This document shows, one piece after another, positions 42,944 to 51,629 of a DNA stretch of 64,000 bases. The stretch covers positions 1-64,000 of the forward strand of contig CANQLR010000011.1 in assembly GCA_947624745.1 (NCBI GenBank). Direction: 5' to 3'. The translations under genes and the position numbers were made by a program. Every line of letters begins with the position of its first letter. Position 1 is the stretch's first letter. This DNA comes from an uncultured Clostridia bacterium. Its GTDB lineage: Bacteria > Bacillota > Clostridia > Oscillospirales > Ruminococcaceae. Below the pieces are notes generated by a model. It searched no databases. It was given only the letters and a program-made list of their open reading frames with translations, and was not told where the DNA came from.

Positions 42944-45547
42944 ATGGCGTTATATCTTAAGGATGTCGACCCCTCGAAGCTTTCGCAGGGAATGCGGCAG
43001 TATTATGACTTTAAAATAAAGCATCTCGATAAAATTGTTTTCTTCCGGCTGGGAGATTTTTACGAGATGTTCTTCGATGACGCCTACGCGGCGGCAAAGG
43101 CTCTGGACCTTACCCTCACCGGCAAGGACTGCGGCCTTTCCGAGCGTGCGCCGATGTGCGGCGTGCCGTTTCACGCCTGCGACCAGTATATCCGCAGGCT
43201 CATCGAGAGCGGCTATAAGGTCGTCATCTGCGAGCAGATGGAGGACCCCGCTCTTGCCAAGGGGATAGTCAAGCGTGACATTATCCGCATCGTCACCCCC
43301 GGCACCGTCACCGACGGCGATATGCTCGACGAGGGCGCGAACAACTGGCTCGCCTCGGTATACCCATTGGGCAGGGCGTTTCACGTCTGCTTCGCCGATA
43401 TGTCCACCGGCGAGGCGCATCTCTATTCCGTCAGCGGAAAGGACTGCGAGCAGGACCTTATCGACCTTCTCTCCCGCTTCCTCCCGGTCGAGGTAATATC
43501 CACCAAGGAGCTCCCGAAATACCCCGAGGTCTCAAAATTCATCTCGGACAAGCTCCTTATCTCCCCGGCGGTCTTAGAGGACGCGCTTTTCGACGTTTCC
43601 GCCCATTCCGACGATATAGTCTGCCAGTTTTCCCTTAACAGGTTGGAGGACATCGGAGTTCCCTCCGACGACGACTCGCTCTGCGCCGTAGCGGGGCTTT
43701 GCTCCTATATCCGCGATACCCGCCGCGTTTCCGTCGGAAGATTTTCCGCCCTTATCCGCCATGCCGACGAGCAGGTAATGCAGCTCGGCTTCACCGCAAG
43801 AACCAATCTTGAGCTCACCCGCACCATTCGCGGCGGCGACAAAAAGGGCACGCTTCGCTGGGTGCTCGACAAGACCGAGACCCCGATGGGCAGGCGAGCC
43901 CTTAAAACATGGATAGAGCAGCCCCTTATCAGCCCCTACAGGATAATCTCCCGCCTCGACGCTGTGGAGGAGCTCACGAAAAGCGGCGCGCTTCTTCTGA
44001 ACATCACCGACAGCCTGAGCGGCGTCAGAGACCTCGAGCGCCTCATGACCCGGGTTCTCTATAAGACCGCCCGGCCGATAGACCTGAAGGCTCTTTCCGA
44101 GACCTCCTTCGCCATTCGTCCGATAAAACTCGCTCTTAAAGAGCTCAGCTCGAAGCTTCTGCGCGAGCTCGACGACGGTATATCCTCCCTTGGCGACATC
44201 AGCGAGCTGATAGAATCCGCCATTTCCGACAGCGACGAGGATACAAAGGACGGCGGATACATAAAGCCCGGCTTCAACGCCGAGCTCGACTCGCTGCGCT
44301 CCGTTCGCGAAAACGCCCAGAAGATAATCGACGGCATAGTCGAGCGCGAGCGCGAAAGGACCGGAATCAGAAATCTCAAGGTCGGTTATAACCGCGTTTT
44401 CGGCTATTATATCGAGGTCACGCGCTCATTTTACGACCTCGTTCCGCCCGACTATATAAGAAAGCAGACCCTTGCAAACTGCGAGCGCTTCATCACCGAG
44501 GAGCTCAAAAAGACCGAGGAGGAAATTTTGGGTGCCGAGGAAAAGATCAGCGTTTTGGAGGCCGACCTTTTCGCACAGGTTCGTGATTTCATCGCCTCAA
44601 AGCTCACCGAGGTGCAAAAGACCTCCGAGTCCTTGGCCTCTTTGGATATCCTCGTCTCCTTTGCAAACGTCGCCCTTTCAAACAACTACACCCGCCCAGA
44701 CATCGCTATCGACGGCGTAATAAACATCAAAAACGGCCGTCACCCCGTTGTCGAGCTTACTTTGGAGGACGAGGCTTTCGTCCCGAATGATACATATCTG
44801 GATCTCGGCTCGAACCGAATGTCGATAATCACCGGCCCGAACATGTCCGGCAAATCGACCTATATGCGCCAGGTCGCGCTTATAACCCTCATGGCGCAGA
44901 TCGGCTCATTCGTCCCCGCCGACTACGCAAAAATTTCGGTCGTGGACCGAATATTCACCCGTGTAGGCGCTTCGGACGACCTTGCCGCAGGGCGTTCGAC
45001 CTTCATGGTCGAGATGTCCGAAGTCGCCGAGATTGTCAAAAACGCCACCAAAAACAGCCTTGTCATACTTGACGAGGTCGGCCGCGGCACCTCGACCTGC
45101 GACGGCATAAGCATCGCCCGAGCTACGGCGGAATACATTGCCGATCCGAGGCAGATAGGCTGCAAGACCCTTTTTGCGACCCACTATCACGAGCTAATTG
45201 CGATGGAGGGCGAGGTCCCTGGCGTTTTAAACTACAGCGTTGCGGTCCGAAAGACCGGCGACAGCGTGAGATTTTTAAGAAAGATAGTCCGCGGAGGAGC
45301 GGACGAAAGCTACGGCATCGAGGTTGCAAAGCTTGCGGGACTGCCTAAAAAGCTGGTCGACCGCGCCCGCGCCATAATGCCTTCGCTCGAGGTCACTCCC
45401 GCGCTTCCGCAGACCGACGGCCAGATGACCTTTGACAAAATGGGGGAGAGCGCCGCCATAGATCGCCTTAAGAAGACGAATATAGACGAGCTGAGCGACG
45501 GCGAGCTCAGGGCTTTAATAGAGGAAATAATCGGCATTTTAAGATAA
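42944..45547 (+). CDS. mutS: DNA mismatch repair protein MutS
   Basis: A full-length 867-aa MutS: mismatch-binding N-terminus with the FFRLGDFYEMFFDDA segment (Phe-x-Glu wedge near residue 35-40 region), connector, lever and clamp. The ATPase has Walker A GPNMSGKST (about 631-639), Walker B VILDEVGRGTSTCDG and the following ATHYHEL. It recognises mismatches and recruits MutL, encoded 10 bases downstream. ATG is preceded by a weak GGAAGG. Confidence 0.98.
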   Translation: MALYLKDVDPSKLSQGMRQYYDFKIKHLDKIVFFRLGDFYEMFFDDAYAAAKALDLTLTGKDCGLSERAPMCGVPFHACDQYIRRLIESGYKVVICEQMEDPALAKGIVKRDIIRIVTPGTVTDGDMLDEGANNWLASVYPLGRAFHVCFADMSTGEAHLYSVSGKDCEQDLIDLLSRFLPVEVISTKELPKYPEVSKFISDKLLISPAVLEDALFDVSAHSDDIVCQFSLNRLEDIGVPSDDDSLCAVAGLCSYIRDTRRVSVGRFSALIRHADEQVMQLGFTARTNLELTRTIRGGDKKGTLRWVLDKTETPMGRRALKTWIEQPLISPYRIISRLDAVEELTKSGALLLNITDSLSGVRDLERLMTRVLYKTARPIDLKALSETSFAIRPIKLALKELSSKLLRELDDGISSLGDISELIESAISDSDEDTKDGGYIKPGFNAELDSLRSVRENAQKIIDGIVERERERTGIRNLKVGYNRVFGYYIEVTRSFYDLVPPDYIRKQTLANCERFITEELKKTEEEILGAEEKISVLEADLFAQVRDFIASKLTEVQKTSESLASLDILVSFANVALSNNYTRPDIAIDGVINIKNGRHPVVELTLEDEAFVPNDTYLDLGSNRMSIITGPNMSGKSTYMRQVALITLMAQIGSFVPADYAKISVVDRIFTRVGASDDLAAGRSTFMVEMSEVAEIVKNATKNSLVILDEVGRGTSTCDGISIARATAEYIADPRQIGCKTLFATHYHELIAMEGEVPGVLNYSVAVRKTGDSVRFLRKIVRGGADESYGIEVAKLAGLPKKLVDRARAIMPSLEVTPALPQTDGQMTFDKMGESAAIDRLKKTNIDELSDGELRALIEEIIGILR

Positions 45548-45557
45548 CGGAGCAGCT

Positions 45558-47396
45558 ATGAATATCAGAGTCTTGGACAGATCGGTATACGAACTGATAG
45601 CCGCAGGCGAGGTTATTGAGCGCCCGTCGAGCGTCGTGAAGGAGCTGGTGGAAAATTCCATCGACTCGGGCGCCGACAAGATAACGCTCGAGATCCGCAG
45701 CGGCGGGCGAAGCTATATCCGCGTGACCGATAACGGCTGCGGCATCGCCAAGGAGGATATCCCGACCGCTTTCCTACGCCACGCCACATCGAAGATTCAA
45801 GAAGCGGACGACCTTAATTCCGTCGAGACCCTCGGCTTTCGCGGCGAGGCTCTTGCTTCGATTTGCGCCGTCTCGCGGGTAGAGCTGAGCACCAAGCGCC
45901 GCGAGGACGAATACGGCTTTTCCTGCGTCTGCGAGGCAGGGGAGTGCTCCGAGCCGGAGGAGGCAGGCTGCCCCGACGGCACGACCTTCATAATCCGCGA
46001 CCTTTTCTTCAACGTTCCGGCGCGTCTTAAATTCCTGAAAAAGGACGTCAGCGAGGGCAATTCCTGCGCGAACGTCATCTCAAAGATCGCGCTATCCCAC
46101 CCGGATATATCCTTCAAATTCATACGCGACGGCAAGACCGAGATAGTCACCCCCGGCGACGAGCGGCTGATGTCCTCCGTCTACGCCGTTTTGGGGCGAG
46201 ATTTCGCCTCGTCGCTCCTTCCCGTCGACTATCTTCTCAGCGGCGTTCACGTCGTCGGCTACGTCTCAAAGCCGCTCGGCGCAAAGGCGAACCGCTCCTA
46301 TCAGAACTTTTTCGTCAACAACCGCTACGTCAAGTCGGTGACCGCGATGGTCGCCCTCGAGGAAGCCTACCGCAACATGATAATGGTCGGCAAATTCCCT
46401 GCTTGCGTTCTGATGATAGACATCGACCCCGCGCATACCGACGTCAACGTCCACCCCGCGAAGCTCGAAATTCGCTTCAGCGACGAAAAACCGATCTACG
46501 ACGCGGTCTATTTCGGCACCAAAAACGCGCTTATGATCTACGACGAGCCTGCATCGCCTCATCTGACCGAGCAGCCCAAGCGCCCGCTCACCCCGCAGGA
46601 GATCTTCCGCCCTATCCCCGAGGAGCCCACCCAGCTTTCATTTGCCTCCTCAAAGGCGCCGGAGCCGTTTATCCCTCCCCGCCGCGCCGATACGGGTGTT
46701 TCGGAGCCTTCTCCCGCGCCCAAGACGCCGTATACGCCGTCGCCCGAGCCTGCTTCCCAAGAACCAGAGCCCGCTCCCGCGCCGATCCTGCACGACGACC
46801 CTCCCGCCCTCTCCGAGACACCTCCCAAGGAGGAGCTTAAATACATCGGCGAGGCGTTTAAGACCTACATAATTTGCTCCCGCGGCGACGAGCTCTACAT
46901 GATAGACAAGCACGCCGCCCACGAAAGATACAACTTCGACCGCCTGAAAAAGGGCGTCGTTTCGGTCGACTGCCAGACGCTTCTTTCACCGTTCGCCGTC
47001 AGTTTAAGCTATGACGGCCACACCGCCGCCGCCGACAATATCGACCTTTTAAAGCGCTTCGGTTTTACCTTCGAGGTTCTCCCACCGCCCGACATTAAAC
47101 TCACCGGCATACCGATACTTCTTTCCGACGACGACCCGGCGGATCTTCTTACAAAAGTCACCGACAGTCTCGCAAGCGGGAAAATCGGCGGCGCGGACGA
47201 GATCTTCGACGATCTTTTCCACTCGGTCGCCTGCAAGGCATCAATTAGGGCAAATTCGGTCTCCTCGCCCGAGGAGCTTTTACACCTCGCCCGGCTGGTT
47301 TTGGACAACGAGATACTCTACTGTCCCCATGGCCGCCCCGCGATAATAAAATTCACAAAATACGAGATAGAAAAAATGTTTAAAAGAATAGTATGA
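45558..47396 (+). CDS. mutL: DNA mismatch repair protein MutL
   Basis: A 612-aa GHKL ATPase with VENSIDSGAD, DNGCGI and GFRGEAL motifs. A proline-rich linker (about residues 340-420) leads to the C-terminal endonuclease domain. The metal motif reads DKHAAHERYNFD where the consensus is DQHA(X)2E(X)4E, so Lys replaces Gln and Asp replaces the last Glu. The ACK, CPHGRP and final FKR motifs are kept. It nicks the error strand after MutS binding. It overlaps miaA by 4 bases. Confidence 0.97.
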   Translation: MNIRVLDRSVYELIAAGEVIERPSSVVKELVENSIDSGADKITLEIRSGGRSYIRVTDNGCGIAKEDIPTAFLRHATSKIQEADDLNSVETLGFRGEALASICAVSRVELSTKRREDEYGFSCVCEAGECSEPEEAGCPDGTTFIIRDLFFNVPARLKFLKKDVSEGNSCANVISKIALSHPDISFKFIRDGKTEIVTPGDERLMSSVYAVLGRDFASSLLPVDYLLSGVHVVGYVSKPLGAKANRSYQNFFVNNRYVKSVTAMVALEEAYRNMIMVGKFPACVLMIDIDPAHTDVNVHPAKLEIRFSDEKPIYDAVYFGTKNALMIYDEPASPHLTEQPKRPLTPQEIFRPIPEEPTQLSFASSKAPEPFIPPRRADTGVSEPSPAPKTPYTPSPEPASQEPEPAPAPILHDDPPALSETPPKEELKYIGEAFKTYIICSRGDELYMIDKHAAHERYNFDRLKKGVVSVDCQTLLSPFAVSLSYDGHTAAADNIDLLKRFGFTFEVLPPPDIKLTGIPILLSDDDPADLLTKVTDSLASGKIGGADEIFDDLFHSVACKASIRANSVSSPEELLHLARLVLDNEILYCPHGRPAIIKFTKYEIEKMFKRIV

Positions 47397-48328
47397 CAAA
47401 AACAGTCGTAATTTCGGGCCCCACCGCCTCGGGAAAGACCGCTCTTTCGGTCTCTTTGGCAGAGCGCTTCAATGGCGAGATAGTCTCGGCGGACAGTATG
47501 CAGATATATCGGAAAATGTCCGTCGCGACCGCAAAGCCCACCCCCGAGGAGATGAAAAACGTCCCTCATCATCTTATTGATTTTTTAGAGCCCTCCGAGC
47601 CATTTTCCGTCGCGGATTATGTAAAGCTCGCTCGGGCCGCGGTCGAGGATATAGCCTCACGCCAAAGGCTCCCGATGGTCTGCGGCGGCACCGGGCTTTA
47701 TATCGACTCGCTCTTACAGGACATCACCTTTGCCGACGAGCCTTCCGACCCCTCCGTTCGCAGGTCTTTGGAGGCCGAGCTTTCGGAGCGCGGCGGCGAG
47801 TATATGCTAAAGCTTCTTAGTGATATCGACCCCGAGACCGCCTCCCGCCTTCACCCGAACAACCAAAAGCGAATTATCCGCGCGCTTGAGGTCTACCGCC
47901 TTACCGGCAAGACCTTTTCCGAGCTTTCCCGCCTCTCCCGCGAAGGCGCTGACCCGCTTTGCGCTTTAAAGATCTGCCTCGATTACCGCGACAGGGAAAC
48001 CCTCTACCGCCGTATAGATAAGCGCGTCGACGAAATGTTCGACCGCGGCCTTGTCGACGAGGCAAAATATATCCTCTCGCTCGATTTAAAAACCTCCTCC
48101 CAGGCCATCGGATATAAGGAGCTCAAGCCCTATTTTTCGGGGGATCTGACCCTTGCGGAGTGCGCCGAGAATCTGAAGCGCTCCACCCGCCGATACGCAA
48201 AGCGCCAGCTCACATGGTTTCGCCGCGACAAGACTGCCGTCTGGCTGTATCCCGACGACTACGCCGATTTTGAGGATCAGTGCGCCGCGGCCTCGAGGCT
48301 CATCGAAAACTTTTTAAAGGAGCAGTAA
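47393..48328 (+). CDS. miaA: tRNA dimethylallyltransferase
   Basis: A 311-aa enzyme that adds a dimethylallyl group to A37 of tRNAs reading U-starting codons. The P-loop is SGPTASGKTALS (about residues 8-19), followed by SADSMQIYRKM and MVCGGTGLYIDSLL. The mutS-mutL-miaA order is common in Firmicutes. The donor, dimethylallyl diphosphate, comes from the MEP pathway represented by dxs here. ATG overlaps the mutL stop. Confidence 0.97.
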   Translation: MTKTVVISGPTASGKTALSVSLAERFNGEIVSADSMQIYRKMSVATAKPTPEEMKNVPHHLIDFLEPSEPFSVADYVKLARAAVEDIASRQRLPMVCGGTGLYIDSLLQDITFADEPSDPSVRRSLEAELSERGGEYMLKLLSDIDPETASRLHPNNQKRIIRALEVYRLTGKTFSELSRLSREGADPLCALKICLDYRDRETLYRRIDKRVDEMFDRGLVDEAKYILSLDLKTSSQAIGYKELKPYFSGDLTLAECAENLKRSTRRYAKRQLTWFRRDKTAVWLYPDDYADFEDQCAAASRLIENFLKEQ

Positions 48329-48329
48329 A

Positions 48330-49541
48330 ATGATCTATAAACGCCTGCGCGACGGGCTTCTGATGTTTCTCATCGCGGCTACGATAACCGCCGTCATCGT
48401 CTCACAGATTTATATAAGCGTTCACGGCACCGAAAACACCCAGGACGCCGTCCTTTATACCTGCAAGGAGAGCTTAAGCTTCACCGGCGTTTTCGTGCGC
48501 GACGAAACGGTCATATACTCCGACTATACCGGCGGGGGAGTGATGAACTACACCGTCTCGGACGGCTCGCGGGTCTCGAAAAACTCCACCGTCGCGATGA
48601 TCTACGACTCCTACTCACAGATATACAACCGGTACCGCATTTCCCGTCTTTCCGAGGAGCTTGACAACCTCGAAAGCGCAAACGACAGGGGAGTCACCGA
48701 CTACGCCCAGCCCGAGTTTATCTACAACCAGATAGCCGACAACTATAAAAACCTCCTTTTGGACCTCGACAGCGGAAACCTTAACGGCGTTTACGGTTCG
48801 AGCCTGGACCTTTTAAAGCTCATGAACATCTACAACGTCGCGACAAACGTCGAATCGGGCTATGACAGCCGCGTTTCCTCTCTTTCGAGCGAGATAGACA
48901 GCCTCTCCGCCGCCCTCAAGGAGCCGGAGGCGGTCATAACCTCTAAAAACACCGGCTACTTCACCTCTCACGTCGACGGCTACGAATCGGTCCTTAAAAC
49001 AAAGGACATCGACAGCCTGACCGTCGAGCAGATAAAAAAGATAATCAGCGAGCCCGTGGACACCGGCTTTTCCGACTCCAAGGCGATAGGCAAAGTCTTC
49101 GGCGACTATGCCTGGAAAATGGTGGGGGTCATCGACGTCGCAGACAGATACTTCGTCCATGAAACGCTTCGCTTCCAGATAGACTCCTCCGAAAATGTCC
49201 ACACCGTCACCGTCGACAGCATCACCCCGACCGGCAACGGCAACGAGGCCATAATCGTCATCAGCTGCGACGAGCTCGACAGCGAGCTTGCCGACAGCCG
49301 CGTCGCTGATGTTGAGCTGACCTTCGTCGAGGCCACCGGCATTCGAGCGCCCCGAAGCGCCATACGCTTTGTCGGCGGCGAAAAGGGGGTCTACGTCATG
49401 GTGGGCGAGCAGAAGGAGTTCAAAAAGCTCGACGTCATCTACGAGGGCGACGACTACGTCCTCTCACGCAACACCTCCGACAGCGAATATCTGAACCTCT
49501 ACGACCGCATAGTCGTCGAGCAGAAGTCCCAAAAGACGTAA
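48330..49541 (+). CDS. HlyD-like membrane fusion/adaptor protein
   Basis: A 403-aa protein with one N-terminal membrane helix (about residues 9-32). A biotinyl-lipoyl-like hairpin (SFTGVFVRDETVIYSDYTGGGVMNYTVSDGSRV split over about 50-88), a coiled-coil section (about 100-200) and a beta-barrel C-terminus follow. This layout is that of HlyD-type adaptors, but no ABC or RND pump gene is nearby. It follows miaA by one base and precedes sepF. Its place among division genes hints at an envelope role; that is inference. Confidence 0.75.
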   Translation: MIYKRLRDGLLMFLIAATITAVIVSQIYISVHGTENTQDAVLYTCKESLSFTGVFVRDETVIYSDYTGGGVMNYTVSDGSRVSKNSTVAMIYDSYSQIYNRYRISRLSEELDNLESANDRGVTDYAQPEFIYNQIADNYKNLLLDLDSGNLNGVYGSSLDLLKLMNIYNVATNVESGYDSRVSSLSSEIDSLSAALKEPEAVITSKNTGYFTSHVDGYESVLKTKDIDSLTVEQIKKIISEPVDTGFSDSKAIGKVFGDYAWKMVGVIDVADRYFVHETLRFQIDSSENVHTVTVDSITPTGNGNEAIIVISCDELDSELADSRVADVELTFVEATGIRAPRSAIRFVGGEKGVYVMVGEQKEFKKLDVIYEGDDYVLSRNTSDSEYLNLYDRIVVEQKSQKT

Positions 49542-49567
49542 ATTTAATAAAAAATTGCGCAAAGACC

Positions 49568-49596
49568 TTGACAATCGGCCAAAAATGTACGATAAT
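49568..49596 (+). promoter_or_regulatory. sigma-A promoter of sepF
   Basis: TTGACA, 17 bases, GATAAT: perfect -35 and 5/6 -10, about 70 bases before the sepF ATG. It marks a new unit within the 48330-55997 block. Confidence 0.75.
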
Positions 49597-49668
49597 AGAT
49601 ATAATGGACGAATAATATTATAACGGAAAACAATCCGGGGAGACCCGAGAAAAGATGGAGGATAAATT

Positions 49669-50088
49669 ATGAAAGTTTTTGACACACTCAAGAATTTCGT
49701 TCTGGGCGAGGATGAGGATTATCAGCCCATTTACGACGAGGAGGATGTTGCCCAGACGGTGGACGTCGCCGAGGAGCGCCGCAACCGCGAGGTGAAGATT
49801 GCAACCACCGCGACCGTTCAGATAGTTCTGGCCCGTCCCGCCGATTTCTCCGAAGTCAAGTCCATAGGGGACGACTTAAACAACCAAAAGACGGTGCTTC
49901 TCAACTTAGAGCAGGTCAAGTCGGACGACGCCAAGCGCATCATGGACTTCCTTTCGGGAGTCGCTTACGCCAACGACGCCACCATCAAGATGACCGCTCA
50001 GAAGACCTTCGTCATCATGCCGAAAAACGTCGGCTTCTCCGGCGTCGATCTTATGAGCGAGCTTGAAAACAGCGGATACACCTTCTGA
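49669..50088 (+). CDS. sepF: cell division protein SepF
   Basis: A 139-aa protein. A short N-terminal helix (MKVFDTLKNFVLG) that can bind the membrane is followed by a charged linker and the SepF core (about residues 55-135: VQIVLARPADFSEVKSIGDDL, KTVLLNLEQV, RIMDFLSGVAYA). SepF anchors and bundles FtsZ at the septum. Its stop codon overlaps the ylmH start by one base. A GGAGG precedes the ATG. Confidence 0.96.
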   Translation: MKVFDTLKNFVLGEDEDYQPIYDEEDVAQTVDVAEERRNREVKIATTATVQIVLARPADFSEVKSIGDDLNNQKTVLLNLEQVKSDDAKRIMDFLSGVAYANDATIKMTAQKTFVIMPKNVGFSGVDLMSELENSGYTF

Positions 50089-50843
50089 TGCCTAAGCTCC
50101 CGCCTCCTCTTTCGGACGAGGACAGGCTTCTTTGCCGCCATATTCTTGATTTAAGTGAAAGAAGCGAGCGGACCGGCAGGGCGCTCTATTCAACCTTTTT
50201 GGACGACAGGCAGCTTGCGTTTTGCGAGGCTGCCTTGAAGTCGGATAAAAGGCCTGATTTTGCGACATTCGGGGGATACCCCGAGGCCGAGCGCCGCATT
50301 ATTGCCTTTAACGACCCCGAGGGCGAGGTTCTTCCTTTTAAGCCGATAGTTTTTAACTATCCCGAGGGGTATGAGCTTTCCCACCGCGATTTTTTGGGGA
50401 GCCTTATGGCTCTTGGCATCAAGCGCGAGCTTTTGGGGGATATACTTGTCGGCACGGGAAGGACCGCGGTCTTTGTCTATGATACCGTATTTTCTCTCGT
50501 GAGCGATATGACTAAGGTCGGCCGGGTCGGCGTTAAGGTCAGCTTTGATTTTTCCGAGGCCGATATTCCCGAGCCCGATTTTGAGGAGATACACACCACC
50601 CTCGCCTCGCTTCGGCTCGACGCTTTGGTCGCGTCAGCCCTTAAAATGAGCCGCGAGACAGCGGCGGAGCTCATCAGACAAAAGGGGGTCATGCAAAACC
50701 GCGTCCTCTGTTTTTCGCCGTCCGAGAGGGTGAGCGAGGGGGACAGGTTTTCGGTACGCGGTTTCGGCAGGTTCGATCTTTCCGAGGTCAAGGGACAGTC
50801 AAGAAAGGACAGGACAATAATCACGGTAAAACGTTACAGATAA
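50088..50843 (+). CDS. ylmH: YlmH family RNA-binding (S4) protein
   Basis: A 251-aa protein with the YlmH N-terminal domain (FLDDRQLAFCEAAL, FGGYPEAERRIIAF) and a C-terminal S4 domain (about residues 178-245, LRLDALVASALKMSRETAAELI). YlmH has been linked to division and to rescue of stalled ribosomes. It lies between sepF and divIVA, the standard order of the dcw-distal cluster. Confidence 0.94.
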   Translation: MPKLPPPLSDEDRLLCRHILDLSERSERTGRALYSTFLDDRQLAFCEAALKSDKRPDFATFGGYPEAERRIIAFNDPEGEVLPFKPIVFNYPEGYELSHRDFLGSLMALGIKRELLGDILVGTGRTAVFVYDTVFSLVSDMTKVGRVGVKVSFDFSEADIPEPDFEEIHTTLASLRLDALVASALKMSRETAAELIRQKGVMQNRVLCFSPSERVSEGDRFSVRGFGRFDLSEVKGQSRKDRTIITVKRYR

Positions 50844-50866
50844 TATTTTAAACAGGAGGTATAACC

Positions 50867-51601
50867 ATGAATCCGCAGGAAATTTCCGCCAAGAAGTTTG
50901 AAAAGGGAACGTTCGGCTATAAGCCGGAGGACGTAGACGAGTATCTGCGCGACGTAGCTCTTGCCTATGCAAAGGCCGTCAAGGAAAAAGAGGAGGACGA
51001 GCTCAAGATCGTCAAGCTCGTCGAGAAGATAAACGAGTACCGCAACGACGAGGACGCCATTCGCGACGCCCTGCTCGTCGCCCAGAAGGAGGGCAACCGC
51101 ATCGTCGCGGAGGCCAAGGCCGAGGCCGAAAAGATAGTCGGCGAAGCTCAGGCCGAGCGCGATAAGCTCATGGGCGAGATCCAGTCCGACTGCGACGCCT
51201 TGAAGCGCACCGAGATCGAAAAGGTCTATAACGCCATCAAGGCCGAAAACGACAAGCTCGCCGCCGTCGAGGCAGCCTCGAAGACAAGGCTCGATATGCA
51301 GTCCGAAAAGCTCAACGCCCTCAAAAAAGAGGTCACCGACTTCAAGCGCAAGCTCATCGTCATGCTCGACGAGCAGATAAAGCTTGCGGTCGCCCTGCCC
51401 GAGCTCACCGACGAGCAGATAGAAAACATCATGAACACCGAGCCCGCCGCCGAAGCGAAGGAGGAGGCTCCCGCCCAGCAGCCCGAAAAGCCCGCCGAGG
51501 AAAAGAGCGAGCCCAAGGCTCCTACAGCCTTCGGATTTTCCGAGTTCAAGCGCCAGAATTATTCCGCCGACGAGCTTAAATTCGGCCAGAACAGACACTG
51601 A
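50867..51601 (+). CDS. divIVA: DivIVA family protein
   Basis: A 244-aa protein with the DivIVA membrane-binding start (PQEISAKKFEKGTFGYKPEDVDEYL), a long coiled coil (about residues 30-190, rich in Ala, Glu and Lys) and an acidic proline-rich tail. It senses negative membrane curvature at poles and septum. AGGAGG precedes the ATG. A leading-strand position after ylmH and before ileS is typical for Firmicutes. Confidence 0.95.
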   Translation: MNPQEISAKKFEKGTFGYKPEDVDEYLRDVALAYAKAVKEKEEDELKIVKLVEKINEYRNDEDAIRDALLVAQKEGNRIVAEAKAEAEKIVGEAQAERDKLMGEIQSDCDALKRTEIEKVYNAIKAENDKLAAVEAASKTRLDMQSEKLNALKKEVTDFKRKLIVMLDEQIKLAVALPELTDEQIENIMNTEPAAEAKEEAPAQQPEKPAEEKSEPKAPTAFGFSEFKRQNYSADELKFGQNRH

Positions 51602-51629
51602 TACATACATTTGAAAGGAGCATTTTTAA

